A DNA stretch of 64,000 nt from Anadara kagoshimensis (Eukaryota; Mollusca; Bivalvia; Arcoida; Arcidae). Positions 38,279-48,380 of this stretch are shown in pieces; the first letter of the stretch is position 1, and every line of letters begins with the position of its first letter. A program made the translations under genes and the position numbers. Under the pieces are notes generated by a model. That model saw only the letters and a program-made list of their open reading frames with translations. It had not been told where the DNA came from and ran no database searches. The DNA lies in assembly GCA_021292105.1 (NCBI GenBank), contig CM037870.1, forward strand, positions 10,846,486 to 10,910,485. Reading direction: 5' to 3'.

Positions 38279-39171
38279 TGTTACGGAGGTTAGGCAACTT
38301 TTTGCAACAGTGAAAACAATTAGCCCAAAAATATGAATAATAATTTGTAGAGAACCTGCTTATAGGTCCAGAGACTCTAGATCCTATTTGATATTAAGAA
38401 ATAAATCTGACAAAATTTGTTAAATTTAAAACTTTCGAACCTTTTCCTTCTACTATCTGTTTCTTTTTATCAAGAAATCGTTGACAGCGCATAACGGGTA
38501 TATATTTTTGATTGATGCCAGATCGAAAAATCATGGAATAGTGTGAGAAACTTATATTACCACCATGGAGTTTCTTTGAAGGAAGTTTTACCATTATTTT
38601 GGAATGACTGTATTTTGTAAGTTAAGCTCAGAAAAGTTACTTTTTAGTTTTCTTTACCATTTAAATTATTGAAACTATATTAAATATATTTGTGGAAAAA
38701 AACCAATTGTATGATTACTGCAATAAATATTAAAATTAAATTGAAATTGTTTTTAAAAAATGAGATATTTTGTTACTCACCGCAATCAGTTCCAAATTCT
38801 AGCGCACTATTGAGAGAATATTAATTGGCAATTACATTGGTTATAAAGCTATCGATAGATCGATCAACTAATATGGAGTTTGTCTCGAGAATTCTTTCAG
38901 TGTAATTACTCGGTTATGTTTGTGTAACCTTTGTATTCAGTTGAGAAAATAAACACGTTAGAACTTTAAAAAATTACGAAATTAAACATTATCTCTTTGT
39001 ATGGTACCATGTTGGCTGGCTACAGTATTTAATTTTCCGCTGACGGCAAATTATTTTACGAATAGGTTTTGCTATTTATTTTAGGCGTTAGAGTACAACG
39101 TTAAATGAACTTATTATGATGATAGAGTTCTTTTCAACCATATGGGAGTTCTAAAGTCTTTTGGTATCAAC

Positions 39172-39286
39172 TGTCATATACCATTTTTTAAAATTTAATC
39201 ATAAAATGCATTTAAAAAATGGTATATGACAATATACCATTTTTTAAAATTTATTTTATGATTAAATTAAAAAATGGTATATGACA
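39172..39286. repeat. Palindromic MITE, 115 bp
   Basis: Termini are TGTCATATACCATTTTTTAA and its complement, with a second internal inverted pair (ATGGTATATGACAATATACCAT). The same family occurs at 40901, 47798, 48289 and 58136. Confidence 0.85.
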
Positions 39287-39321
39287 TCAACCTTAAAGAG
39301 GTAAAATCTGACCTGCCTTAC

Positions 39322-39480
39322 TTGTATTGGATTTCTAAACTTCAAACAAGGAAAGATATATTTATCAGGTTCTTCTAAATGAACTACTAAATCATTATCG
39401 GCAATTCGAACACAAATTTTGCCAGTCGTCACAGATGGTCTTTCGTCTAATTTAGATAAAGTCTTTTCTACATCTGCCAT
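39322..39480 (-). CDS. Candidate orphan exon, 53 codons
   Basis: On the - strand an ATG at 39480 opens MADVEKTLSKLDERPSV and continues through ICVRIADNDLVVHLEEPDKY to NPIQ, ending at the consensus donor CAA|GTAAGG in phase 0. Composition is ordinary and acidic, like genuine protein. No partner exon was found and I do not recognise the family. It could be the first exon of a host gene captured in the duplication or an exon of a mobile element. Confidence 0.35.
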
Positions 39481-40900
39481 CAACCAAATGTGGATTCTAA
39501 AGAATTGCTTGAGCATCTTGCTTATAATACCTTATCTTGTGTAAAAAGTATAATAACCTTTGATTTTTCTACACTTTATTTAAACCATTATCTCTTAATT
39601 GAAACATCGTCTAAACAGATTATTCACTTGCTACTATTTTACAAAAAAATGGTAAACCGAGATACAAATATCTAGTGTTAAACAGGGGTTCTTGTTAATT
39701 TGTCAAGCACCATACCGATTCCAAACATAAATATACTGAAGACACCATCAACAAAATGTTAGGGTTTTTAATAGAAAATCAAAAAACAAACATATCAATC
39801 CATGTCGGAATCACAATCCAGAAGTAAAGTAAACACTTTGAAAATAACAAGTTAAACACGTGAACTTCCATCAGTGAAGTGAGACCGGCTGCTCCGGAAG
39901 AGTAAGCACTCCTGGTTAGCTAGCTACATCCGCCACGCGTGTAATCAAAATTTAGTGAAAGGAACATGGAACTATAGGACGTCAAATATATCCAGTGCAA
40001 CAATACTGTTACGGAGGTTAGGCAACTTTTTGCAACAGTGAAAACAATTAGCCCAAAAATATGAATAATAATTTGTAGAGAACCTGCTTATAGGTCCAGA
40101 GACTCTAGATCCTATTTGATATTAAGAAATAAATCTGACAAAATTTGTTAAATTTAAAACTTTCGAACCTTTTCCTTCTACTATCTGTTTCTTTTTATCA
40201 AGAAATCGTTGACAGCGCATAACGGGTATATATTTTGATTGATGCCAGATCGAAAAATCATGGAATAGTGTGAGAAACTTATATTACCACCATGGATTTT
40301 CTTTGAAGGAAGTTTTACCATTATTTTGGAATGACTGTATTTTGTAAGTTAAGCTCAGAAAAGTTACTTTTTAGTTTTCTTTACCATTTAAATTATTGAA
40401 ACTATATTAAATATATTTGTGGAAAAAAACCAATTGTATGATTACTGCAATAAATATTAAAATTAAATTGAAATTGTTTTTAAAAATGAGATATTTTGTT
40501 ACTCACCGCAATCAGTTCCAAATTCTAGCGCACTATTGAGAGAATATTAATTGGCAATTACATTGGTTATAAAGCTATCGATAGATCGATCAACTAATAT
40601 GGAGTTTGTCTCGAGAATTCTTTCAGTGTAATTACTCGGTTATGTTTGTGTAACCTTTGTATTCAGTTGAGAAAATAAACACGTTAGAACTTTAAAAAAT
40701 TACGAAATTAAACATTATCTCTTTGTATGGTACCATGTTGGCTGGCTACAGTATTTAATTTTCCGCTGACGGCAAATTATTTTTACGAATAGGTTTTGCT
40801 ATTTATTTTAGGCGTTAGAGTACAACGTTAAATGAACTTATCTTATGATGATAGAGTTCTTTTCAACCATATGGGAGTTCTAAAGTCTTTTGGTATCAAC

Positions 40901-41015
40901 TGTCATATACCATTTTTTAAAATTTAATCATAAAATGCATTTAAAAAATGGTATATGACAATATACCATTTTTTAAAATTTATTTTATGATTAAATTAAA
41001 AAATGGTATATGACA
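40901..41015. repeat. Palindromic MITE, duplicated copy
   Basis: Same element as at 39172, carried along by the 1.73-kb duplication. Confidence 0.85.
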
Positions 41016-41050
41016 TCAACCTTAAAGAGGTAAAATCTGACCTGCCTTAC

Positions 41051-41209
41051 TTGTATTGGATTTCTAAACTTCAAACAAGGAAAGATATATTTATCAGGTT
41101 CTTCTAAATGAACTACTAAATCATTATCGGCAATTCGAACACAAATTTTGCCAGTCGTCACAGATGGTCTTTCGTCTAATTTAGATAAAGTCTTTTCTAC
41201 ATCTGCCAT
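41051..41209 (-). CDS. Candidate orphan exon, duplicated copy
   Basis: Encodes the same 53 residues as 39322-39480 and keeps the same donor. It lies in the second copy of the 1.73-kb duplication. Confidence 0.35.
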
Positions 41210-41514
41210 CAACCAAATGTGGATTCTAAAGAATTGCTTGAGCATCTTGCTTATAATACCTTATCTTGTGTAAAAAGTATAATAACCTTTGATTTTTCTA
41301 CACTTTATTTAAACCATTATCTCTTAATTGAAACATCGTCTAAACAGATTATTCACTTGCTACTATTTTACAAAAAAATGGTAAACCGAGATACAAATAT
41401 CTAGTGTTAAACAGGGGTTCTTGTTAATTTGTCAAGCACCATACCGATTCCAAACATAAATATACTGAAGACACCATCAACAAAATGTTAGGGTTTTTAA
41501 TAGAAAATCAAAAA

Positions 41515-42224
41515 ACAAACATATCAATCCATGTCGGAATCACAATCCAGAAGTAAAGTAAACACTTTGAAAATAACAAGTTAAACACGTGAACTTCCAT
41601 CAGTGAAGTGAGACCGGGTGCTCCGGAAGAGTAAGCACTCCTGGTTAGCTAGCTACATCCGCCACGCGTGTAATCAAAATTTAGTGAAAGGAACATGGAA
41701 CTATAGGACGTCAAATATATCCAGTGCAACAATAGTGTGATGACGGCTATAAAACTTTTTGATGACCATTATTGGCTTAGGCTTGCAATATCTATGGGTC
41801 AAGAATTTACTTGTAAGCAGCTTGCTCGATGTTTTAAGTTCTCGTAGTGGGTACAAGCTCTACCATAGCGTATTAACTTGGAAACAAATACACCATAACC
41901 AGGAGAAGCAGGTATATTGCTGCTGCATAGAAAAGGAAAGTTGACAATAGAATAATTGTAGTCATCACGTTTGTCATTCAGTTTCAAATGTAACATTTCA
42001 TAATTGAGATATAAGTCTAAATATGAAGCAGAATTGGAGGAATCAGTCGTATCGTTTGTTTCAAGCTCGCTTGGAAAGATGCCATTCACATAGTCCCCAA
42101 ACTTAGTATTGTTAAGAGACAGAACGACATTTATATATCTGTATGTGGATGTTGAAAGATTTGTCAACAGTCTTCTCTCTAGATTTAACAAGAGTCTGCA
42201 AAAATTATGTTTGTTATAACACAT
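41515..42224 (-). pseudogene. Retroelement reverse-transcriptase C-terminus and tail
   Basis: A 141-codon - strand frame (42224 to 41799) gives YRYINVVLSLNNTKFGDYVN, SASYLDLYLN, DKRDDYNYSIVNFPFL and YGVFVSKLIRYGRACTHYE, the region from the catalytic box to the C-terminus. The expected YIDD box reads YINV, so both aspartates are lost. It stops at TGCTTACAAG, and the rest of the C-terminus and the 3' tail follow in decayed form to about 41515. Confidence 0.82.
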
Positions 42225-42264
42225 ATTTGTTGCGTTTGATAAAGTACAATGTAATTTCCAGCAA

Positions 42265-42540
42265 ACAATCAGTATACAAATGGTTACAAATTGTGGACCA
42301 TTGCTTGCTGGTTTGTTTCTTTATCCATATAAAACAGAATTTATGCAGATTCTTGTTTAACCTGGTGAAAAGTCATTTAACTCCACATACAGATTATAAA
42401 TGGCGCTCTACCTCTTAATACTAACGTTTTAGACTATGTGAATGTCATCTGCCCTAGTGAGTTTGAAATTAAAGATACGACTGATTCTTCATCGTCTGCT
42501 TCACATTCAGACTGGCTTATACCTCAATTATGACGTTTAA
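42265..42540 (+). pseudogene. Reverse-transcriptase palm fragment, inverted
   Basis: The + reading gives MVTNCGPLLAGLFLYPYKTE, matching the conserved block upstream of the catalytic box. After a frame change, LNTNVLDYVNVICPSEFEIK and DTTDSSSSAS follow. It lies head-to-head with the - oriented fragment that ends at 42224. The open frames are broken. Confidence 0.72.
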
Positions 42541-42720
42541 AGCATTATAAAATGGAACTTAATACACCAACAACCACAAATATAACCACAGCAAGCGACC
42601 AATATAACCGATGAAAATGACCGAAACTGAACACCATACAAACTGCTAATGATGTAAGTACTAGTCATAGAAGACAAAAACATCCAATGTAACGCATTTA
42701 TGTTGAATGACACTGGCCCC

Positions 42721-42967
42721 GGTTTCACAATCATTCCTTCGCTAAGATTTTTCTTAACTTAAATCTTGCAAATTTTCATATCTTTACAATTTTGTAAATT
42801 TTTAAGATATTGAGGAATTTAAGGTGTCATTTTTAAGATCACTTCTAGATTAAAACATTTGCATTTAGTTTTGACAAAAATATTTATCAGTAGTTTCAAG
42901 AAGAGATTACAAAAATTTGCTAAATTTAAGTTAAGGAAAATCCTAGCTAAGGAATGATTGTGAAACT
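42721..42967. repeat. MITE, about 247 bp, inverted termini
   Basis: GGTTTCACAATCATTCCTTC at the left pairs with GGAATGATTGTGAAACT at the right, and further inward TTAACTTAAAT pairs with ATTTAAGTTAA. No coding capacity. Confidence 0.82.
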
Positions 42968-43399
42968 GGATGCTAGGCTTATATAAGTAACCATAGGAAT
43001 TGTTACGGTAACGGTTTTATCAATAATCACATCAGAAAATGATTAATTTTTAATTGAAAGATAAAAACATAATAGAAACCTTTGTTGAACCCGATAATGT
43101 AATAAATTCCCGATAATGTTACATCAACCGATATTGTCATAAAAATTCACCGATATAGTAATAACAACCGATAATGTAACAAAATTTAACCGATAATGTA
43201 ATAAATTTTCTAACCGATAATGTAATTGCAGTTAACCGATAATGTTAAAAAAAATTCTAACCGATAATGTAACACGCACTTCCCGATAATGTATTAACTT
43301 TTTTTTCAACCGATAATGTAATAAAATTTAACCGATAGTGTTATATACAACACAAGAAAGAATCTCTTACAGGTTTTGAGTCATAAGGTACAGTATATA

Positions 43400-43411
<12 letters not shown>

Positions 43412-43436
<25 letters not shown>
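43412..43436. repeat. (CT)n microsatellite
   Basis: Perfect CT run. A CTAT/CCAT tetranucleotide run follows at about 43563-43617. Both lie inside the foldback element. Confidence 0.9.
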
Positions 43437-44564
43437 TCAACAAAAGTACCCATGCGTTGGGCTAAACGAATGTCCAAAGAAACAGAGAAATAGACAAATT
43501 TGAGACACGCGAACTACCAGCACGAATGCTGGAAGTGAGATCGGGTGCTCCGAAAGAGTTAGTATCTATCTATCTATCCATCCATCCATCCATCTGTCCA
43601 GTATCTATCTATCTATCCCGCCCAAGAGAATAACAAAAAGTGGCCTTTATAAGCAGATGACCTTTATACAGAAGTTCAGATAACAATGTTACGTAGTAAT
43701 TATGGCCAGACATAAGCGGTCTGTACAGGCAGTTGGCCCTTATGCAGAGGCGGCCTTTAAGGCAAGTTCGGCATATAGACATATATATATATATATAATC
43801 AAAGACCTTGCTACGCCTCAGGCCCGGACAAAAGCAACCCCGGCATGGACGAATTTAAGCTCAACTGCAATTACAAATTTTGCTGTTTCTTAGCCAATTA
43901 GTGATTTTATTTTTATGGGTGAGAGCATTTGGCTGAAAACAAATTGTCTAGGTATAGAACTCCTATTCTAATTTTAGGTCTTATTACGGTTTATTCTAAC
44001 CAAATAAAAACAATAATAATAATGATAATAACAATAACAATTATAATAGGTAATTAAATTTTCAAGAAATCGAACGTTTTTATTGGTTAAAAAGTAACCC
44101 CAGCCGCCGGGTTAACTTATTGAGATTGTCATTCTTCTTCTTTGTCTTCTTTTCCTCTTCTTCTTCTTCTTCTGCCAAGTTTCTTGTAAATTTAAGCAGT
44201 GCGGGTGGTTTGATTAAGTTCGAACCTCATACACTTTTTCTGTACTACATGTAGTTGTGTATTTTGATCTTTTTTATTGGCGGTCAAACGTCATTTGACT
44301 AAATAACGAGATGTCATTGGTCAAAATAAAAATTTTAAAAATCAGCTATTACAGCTAGACTTGTAGATACTATGTTCCCGGGAACATTATATATGTTACG
44401 TGTTATATTGTCATGTGGCTTAATCGCTGCATTTCGATTGGTTGAAAATAACAAATATATAAAATTACTTTTCTGTGGGCCATTTCTCCTGCATTGTTTT
44501 GTATACAGACATGAAACTTTGAAAAACATATAGATGGTTTGCCATTTGTTGGTTAACTCTGTCG

Positions 44565-44900
44565 TCATGCGACCGCCCCGGTGGTCTAGTGGTAGAGCGT
44601 CCGCCTCGGGAGCGGGAGGTCGCGGGTTCAAACCCCAACCGCGCCAAACGAAAGGCATTAAAATTCGCAGTTTTCTGCTTCCTCGCCTGGCGCTCGGCAT
44701 TAAGGGGATAGAGAAAACGACTGGCTTACCCGTTGTCAGTATAATGGACCGGGTGGAATGGTATGTGTCTACAACTACTGTTCCGGTGAACTAGCACCTT
44801 AAAGTTGCCCTGAGTGCACGCTAGTACAAGGCAGACCACAAAATACACACACAACATTAAATCATCTGCACTGCACCACACCACATGAACTTGTGTATTT
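44565..44900 (+). mobile_element. tRNA-derived SINE, copy 1
   Basis: The head is tRNA-like with an intact pol III A box TGGTCTAGTGG (44582-44592) and B box GGTTCAAACC (44625-44634). The anticodon arm folds with a CGG anticodon (proline-like), but two T-stem pairs and the acceptor are wrong for a working tRNA. The body GTCAGTATAATGGACCGGGT ... GCTAGTACAAGGC ... CACATGAA is shared with the copies at 46.7 and 57.5 kb. Confidence 0.85.
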
Positions 44901-45555
44901 GTATAAACCTTGCTCTCGTTGCGAATGGCTGAAAAATTGCTGATGCGACGTAAAACACCATTACAACAACAACTGTCGTCATGCGACAAGGGAAAGTAAC
45001 CCATATCGTGGAAAAAATTTTCAGGCCGTTTAATCGAGATATTGTCTCTTGGAAGTTCTACACATTTCATTATATGAATTGATTTTAATACGCATATACA
45101 CAAAAAAAACTTACCCTTAGCTTATTCAGTTTTAAATTTTTTATATACGTGTAGATCAATAGACAGAAATAATACAATAGAATGAATACCGAAACCCCGG
45201 ACCGAAACAGTATTTGTTAGATATGCACTGGTGTTCACGTGCGGGTAATTGAAAAATAACCTGAGTATGAAAAACACAAGTGGAGGAAACAGTTTAATAA
45301 AGTTGCTAACTTAAAACGTGAAAATCTCGTAAAGCATAAAGATAACAAAAAAGATACGAATATGGTTCCACTTGTTTTAACCTTTTCGAAGGCACTTCCG
45401 GTATGCACCGTAAAAAGACCTCCGACAACACTTTACGGAAAGGTCCACCTAAAGAGGATATTCACAAAGCCATCCTTAATTGCTTACAGGAGAGACAAAA
45501 ACTCTAGGATATTTTGATACACAAAAAAAATAATGTTCTACCTTGAAAACAACGG

Positions 45556-45912
45556 TTGCAAGCCTTGCGGTCGCAGTTGTGCATAAAGGATGCAGGATTC
45601 ATAGTGCTTTTGCATAGTATATTTGGTACAAAGTCTGAAAACACAATGTGCACCGGGAAAACTGGTAATACATTTTATCAAAGAATGTTACTAAATTTCT
45701 CTAAAATACTTGAAGAACTCGTAAAAATAACGACCCTGTAGCAAGTCACTTTAATCGTAATGGTCACAAAGCTGATAGCTTATATGTTATTGGAATTGAA
45801 AATATTTCTGGAGGTGAAATTATGCGTAGGGTAAAGCCTGAAGCCTTTTGGATTAAGAAATTTAAAACATTAGAGCCTCGGACTAAATTCGTAGACGTTT
45901 TCATTTGTTATC
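45556..45912 (+). pseudogene. Penelope-like GIY-YIG endonuclease fragment
   Basis: The conceptual translation has GKTGNTFYQRMLLNFSK, then after a stop SHFNRNGHKADSLYVIGIE and RVKPEAFWIKKFKTLEPR. The last two blocks are characteristic of the GIY-YIG endonuclease that ends many Penelope-like retroelement proteins. It is truncated at both sides and interrupted by a stop. It lies inside the 4.2-kb foldback element. Confidence 0.7.
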
Positions 45913-46119
45913 TTTAAGCTCAAAAATTTATCCTTGTTCATAGCACAATTGTCATATTTACAACATTTAACGTCAAATTTAGCGCTTTTTCAGTGAGTAA
46001 TTTTTATTTGCTGTTACGTCAGTCGTTTTTCCATTGTAATTTACGTCTACGTAAAATTGTAATTTTAACTGGTAGTCAAATAGACGAAACCTATGAAAAT
46101 CAAAATCTTTGTGCACACA

Positions 46120-46169
46120 CACACACATATATTCCTCACACAAAGGATATTTTTAATATCAATTTGGAT

Positions 46170-46207
<38 letters not shown>
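46120..46207. repeat. CA and TG microsatellites
   Basis: A short CA run near 46115-46127 and a TA/TG run at about 46171-46207. The open frame spanning them is not considered a gene. Confidence 0.8.
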
Positions 46208-46613
46208 GAGATTACTGATTTATATGAACGGTGATAAAAATTGTGAAAATGAAAGCAAAAATTATATTAAAAATACTAAAGAATGGTGGAGAGCTTGCCT
46301 TGGTGATAATAGCTATCTGATAAAGAAGTTTAAAAACTAAATTACCACACTTGACAAAGACGTGAAATAATGTCAAAATGTCATGATTGCAAAATAAATA
46401 AATAAATAAATAAAAATACGTATGGACAAATTTGATATCAGCGAATTTTATTAGTTAAAAAAAATTTAATTATTCACAGAGATCAAGATTGCTGGTAAAA
46501 TTTTCTTTTAGGTAACTAATATTTTAAAAATACGGGTAGAGAAGTGGGTGTGCGCACATCGGTGGTATTGAAAAAAAAACTTATCACGCAGCTTTGCTGC
46601 ATTTTCTGGTTTA

Positions 46614-46619
<6 letters not shown>

Positions 46620-46662
<43 letters not shown>
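46620..46662. repeat. (GA)n microsatellite
   Basis: A perfect GA run immediately upstream of the second SINE head. Confidence 0.95.
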
Positions 46663-46664
<2 letters not shown>

Positions 46665-46905
46665 CCGCGGTGGCCGAGTGATTAAGGCGTTTGCCTTTAC
46701 ACCCAAGGTCTCACATCGAGTCCACATGTGGGAAAGGTGTTTTTGCTTCCCGTTGGTCCTTACTGGTTGACTCTGTGTCAGTATAATGTACCGAGTGGCA
46801 GAGGTGTACGAAATTGTGTGTCAGTGAACCAGCATATAAAAGTCGCCGTAAGTGCGCACTGGTACAAGGAATGTTACGAACACACACACAGCCGGAAGGA
46901 CGGAA
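46663..46905 (+). mobile_element. tRNA-derived SINE, copy 2
   Basis: The head GCCGCGGTGGCCGAGTGATT resembles a serine/leucine-type tRNA, with A box TGGCCGAGTGA. The B box is degenerate (ACATCGAGTCC). The body GTCAGTATAATGTACCGAGT ... CACTGGTACAAGG is shared with the other two copies although the head differs. Confidence 0.8.
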
Positions 46906-47797
46906 GGGGTGACGAACGGACGGACAGGTACAAAACAGGATCCCAGACTAGAATTTTTTATAAATAAAAAATAAATATATATTATACCTTATTACTCAGT
47001 CTCTGTTGTGTTGTATATAACACTATCGGTTAAATTTGATTACATTATCGGTTGAAAAAAAAGTTGATACATTATCGGGAAGTGCGTGTTACATTATCGG
47101 TTAGAAAATTTTTTTTAACATTATCGGTTAACTGCAATTACATTATCGGTTAGAAAATTTATTACATTATCGGTTAAATTTTGTTACATTATCGGTTGTT
47201 ATTACTTTATCGGTGAATTTTTATGACAATATCGGTTGATGTAACATTATCGGGAATTTATTACATTATCGGGTTCAACAACCTTTTTAAGTGTTCGGCT
47301 TAGTAAAAATAAAGTAATTTAATTAATTTAAATATTTGAAAATTTAAATACATAAACTACTTGAGATAAATGTACTCGTAATTATGTAAATTAACATTTA
47401 AATATATGTATGGATTTTTTGCACTTTAGACTTGGAAAATGTCGTGTAAAAATAGGTCAGGATAGCATTGAGAGCTGGCTGACTGGCTTGTGTCTTTTAA
47501 ACTGGTCAAGGCATCGATTACTTAGACATATAGATTTTGTAACTTTCTTTGCTAAAGCATTTTCCTAACTCTTAACACGTGTCAGTTTGGATTTATGCAA
47601 CATTGGTAAATATATATATATATATATTAACTATTGTAATTATTACTAAATCTTTTTTTAATGATACAACACTAGACGGTCGTTTAGTAATAAATTTCAT
47701 CGTCGGACCAAATTGTGGAATTCCATGTTGAAACAAGACAAATAAAATATAATGACCAAAATGTATTTTACCAAATCCACCTACCAGTGTTTACATC

Positions 47798-47900
47798 TGT
47801 CACATGCCACTTTTTGAATTTAATCAGATAATACATTCAAAAAGTGGTGTATGACTGTTTGAATGTATTTTATGATTAATTCAAAAAGTGGTATATGACA
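47798..47900. repeat. Palindromic MITE, 103 bp
   Basis: TGTCACATGCCACTTTTTGA pairs with TCAAAAAGTGGTATATGACA. It is a diverged member of the family at 39172. Confidence 0.82.
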
Positions 47901-48288
47901 CAAGAAATAGATAGGGAACCTTTCTATGTGGGATATTTTCGAATTGGCAACTCCTAATACTTTCCATAGGCAATGCCACTAAAATGTGTGCTTCGGAGTT
48001 GTACACGTTGGCTTCAAACATCAAACTAAGCACATATCATAAAAGCATATTTTATTTAAGCCGAAAGTAAAGGTTAAGTAAATATATTACTATCTATAGC
48101 CAATACAAAGCAATGTTTATCATCAGTGTCTCGTATTACATTGGCTTAAAGCACATTCATGTATAAAAGTACATTTATATAAGGGGAAGGTAAAGGTTTA
48201 TATTATAGTGAAACTTTCACTGTGTGTGGAATTTTTGTATATTATTACATATTATACTAGTTTTAATTTTACAGCATGCATTGAATAT

Positions 48289-48332
48289 TGTTATATACCA
48301 TTGTTTTAATTTATTGAATGATTAAATTAAAA
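48289..48332. repeat. Half copy of the palindromic MITE
   Basis: GTTATATACCATTGTTTTAA and ATGATTAAATTAAAA correspond to one arm of the family. It lies about 50 bp before the 49-bp array. Confidence 0.5.
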
Positions 48333-48380
48333 GAAAAGAAACATTACATTACAATGGTTGGGTTTTACGTCCGAATTAAG

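Larger units (their letters stand above)
38279..40005. repeat. 1.73-kb tandem duplication, copy 1
   Basis: Begins TGTTACGGAGGTTAGGCAAC and ends CCAGTGCAACAATA. It is nearly identical to 40007-41734, with a shift of about 1728-1729 bp and only a few small indels and substitutions. It contains a candidate exon, a palindromic MITE and a - oriented retroelement tail. Confidence 0.96.
40007..41734. repeat. 1.73-kb tandem duplication, copy 2
   Basis: Direct repeat of 38279-40005. Unlike copy 1, it stays attached at its right end to the rest of the - oriented retroelement (to 42224), so the ancestral boundary is probably on this side. Confidence 0.96.
43084..47279. mobile_element. 4.2-kb foldback element with motif-array inverted repeats
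   Basis: Arms 43084-43355 and 47006-47279 are almost perfect inverted copies (about 272 bp). Each contains about a dozen CCGATAATGTAA-like motifs at irregular spacing. The outer ends are GTTGAACCC...GGGTTCAAC, with flanking AACCTTT direct repeats (43077-43083 and 47280-47286) as a possible 7-bp target duplication. The exact end is ambiguous by two bases because the inverted match can be extended. The interior holds two SINEs, microsatellites and a Penelope-like fragment, but no transposase, so it is non-autonomous. Confidence 0.87.

Noticed and set aside
44575..44650. Functional tRNA-Pro gene
   Set aside because: A and B boxes and the anticodon arm are good, but the T stem has two mismatches, the acceptor stem does not pair, and a SINE body follows.
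44335..44794. Overlapping frames with RWSSGRASASGAGGRGF and similar
   Set aside because: They translate the SINE head on both strands. Such peptides are common annotation artefacts.
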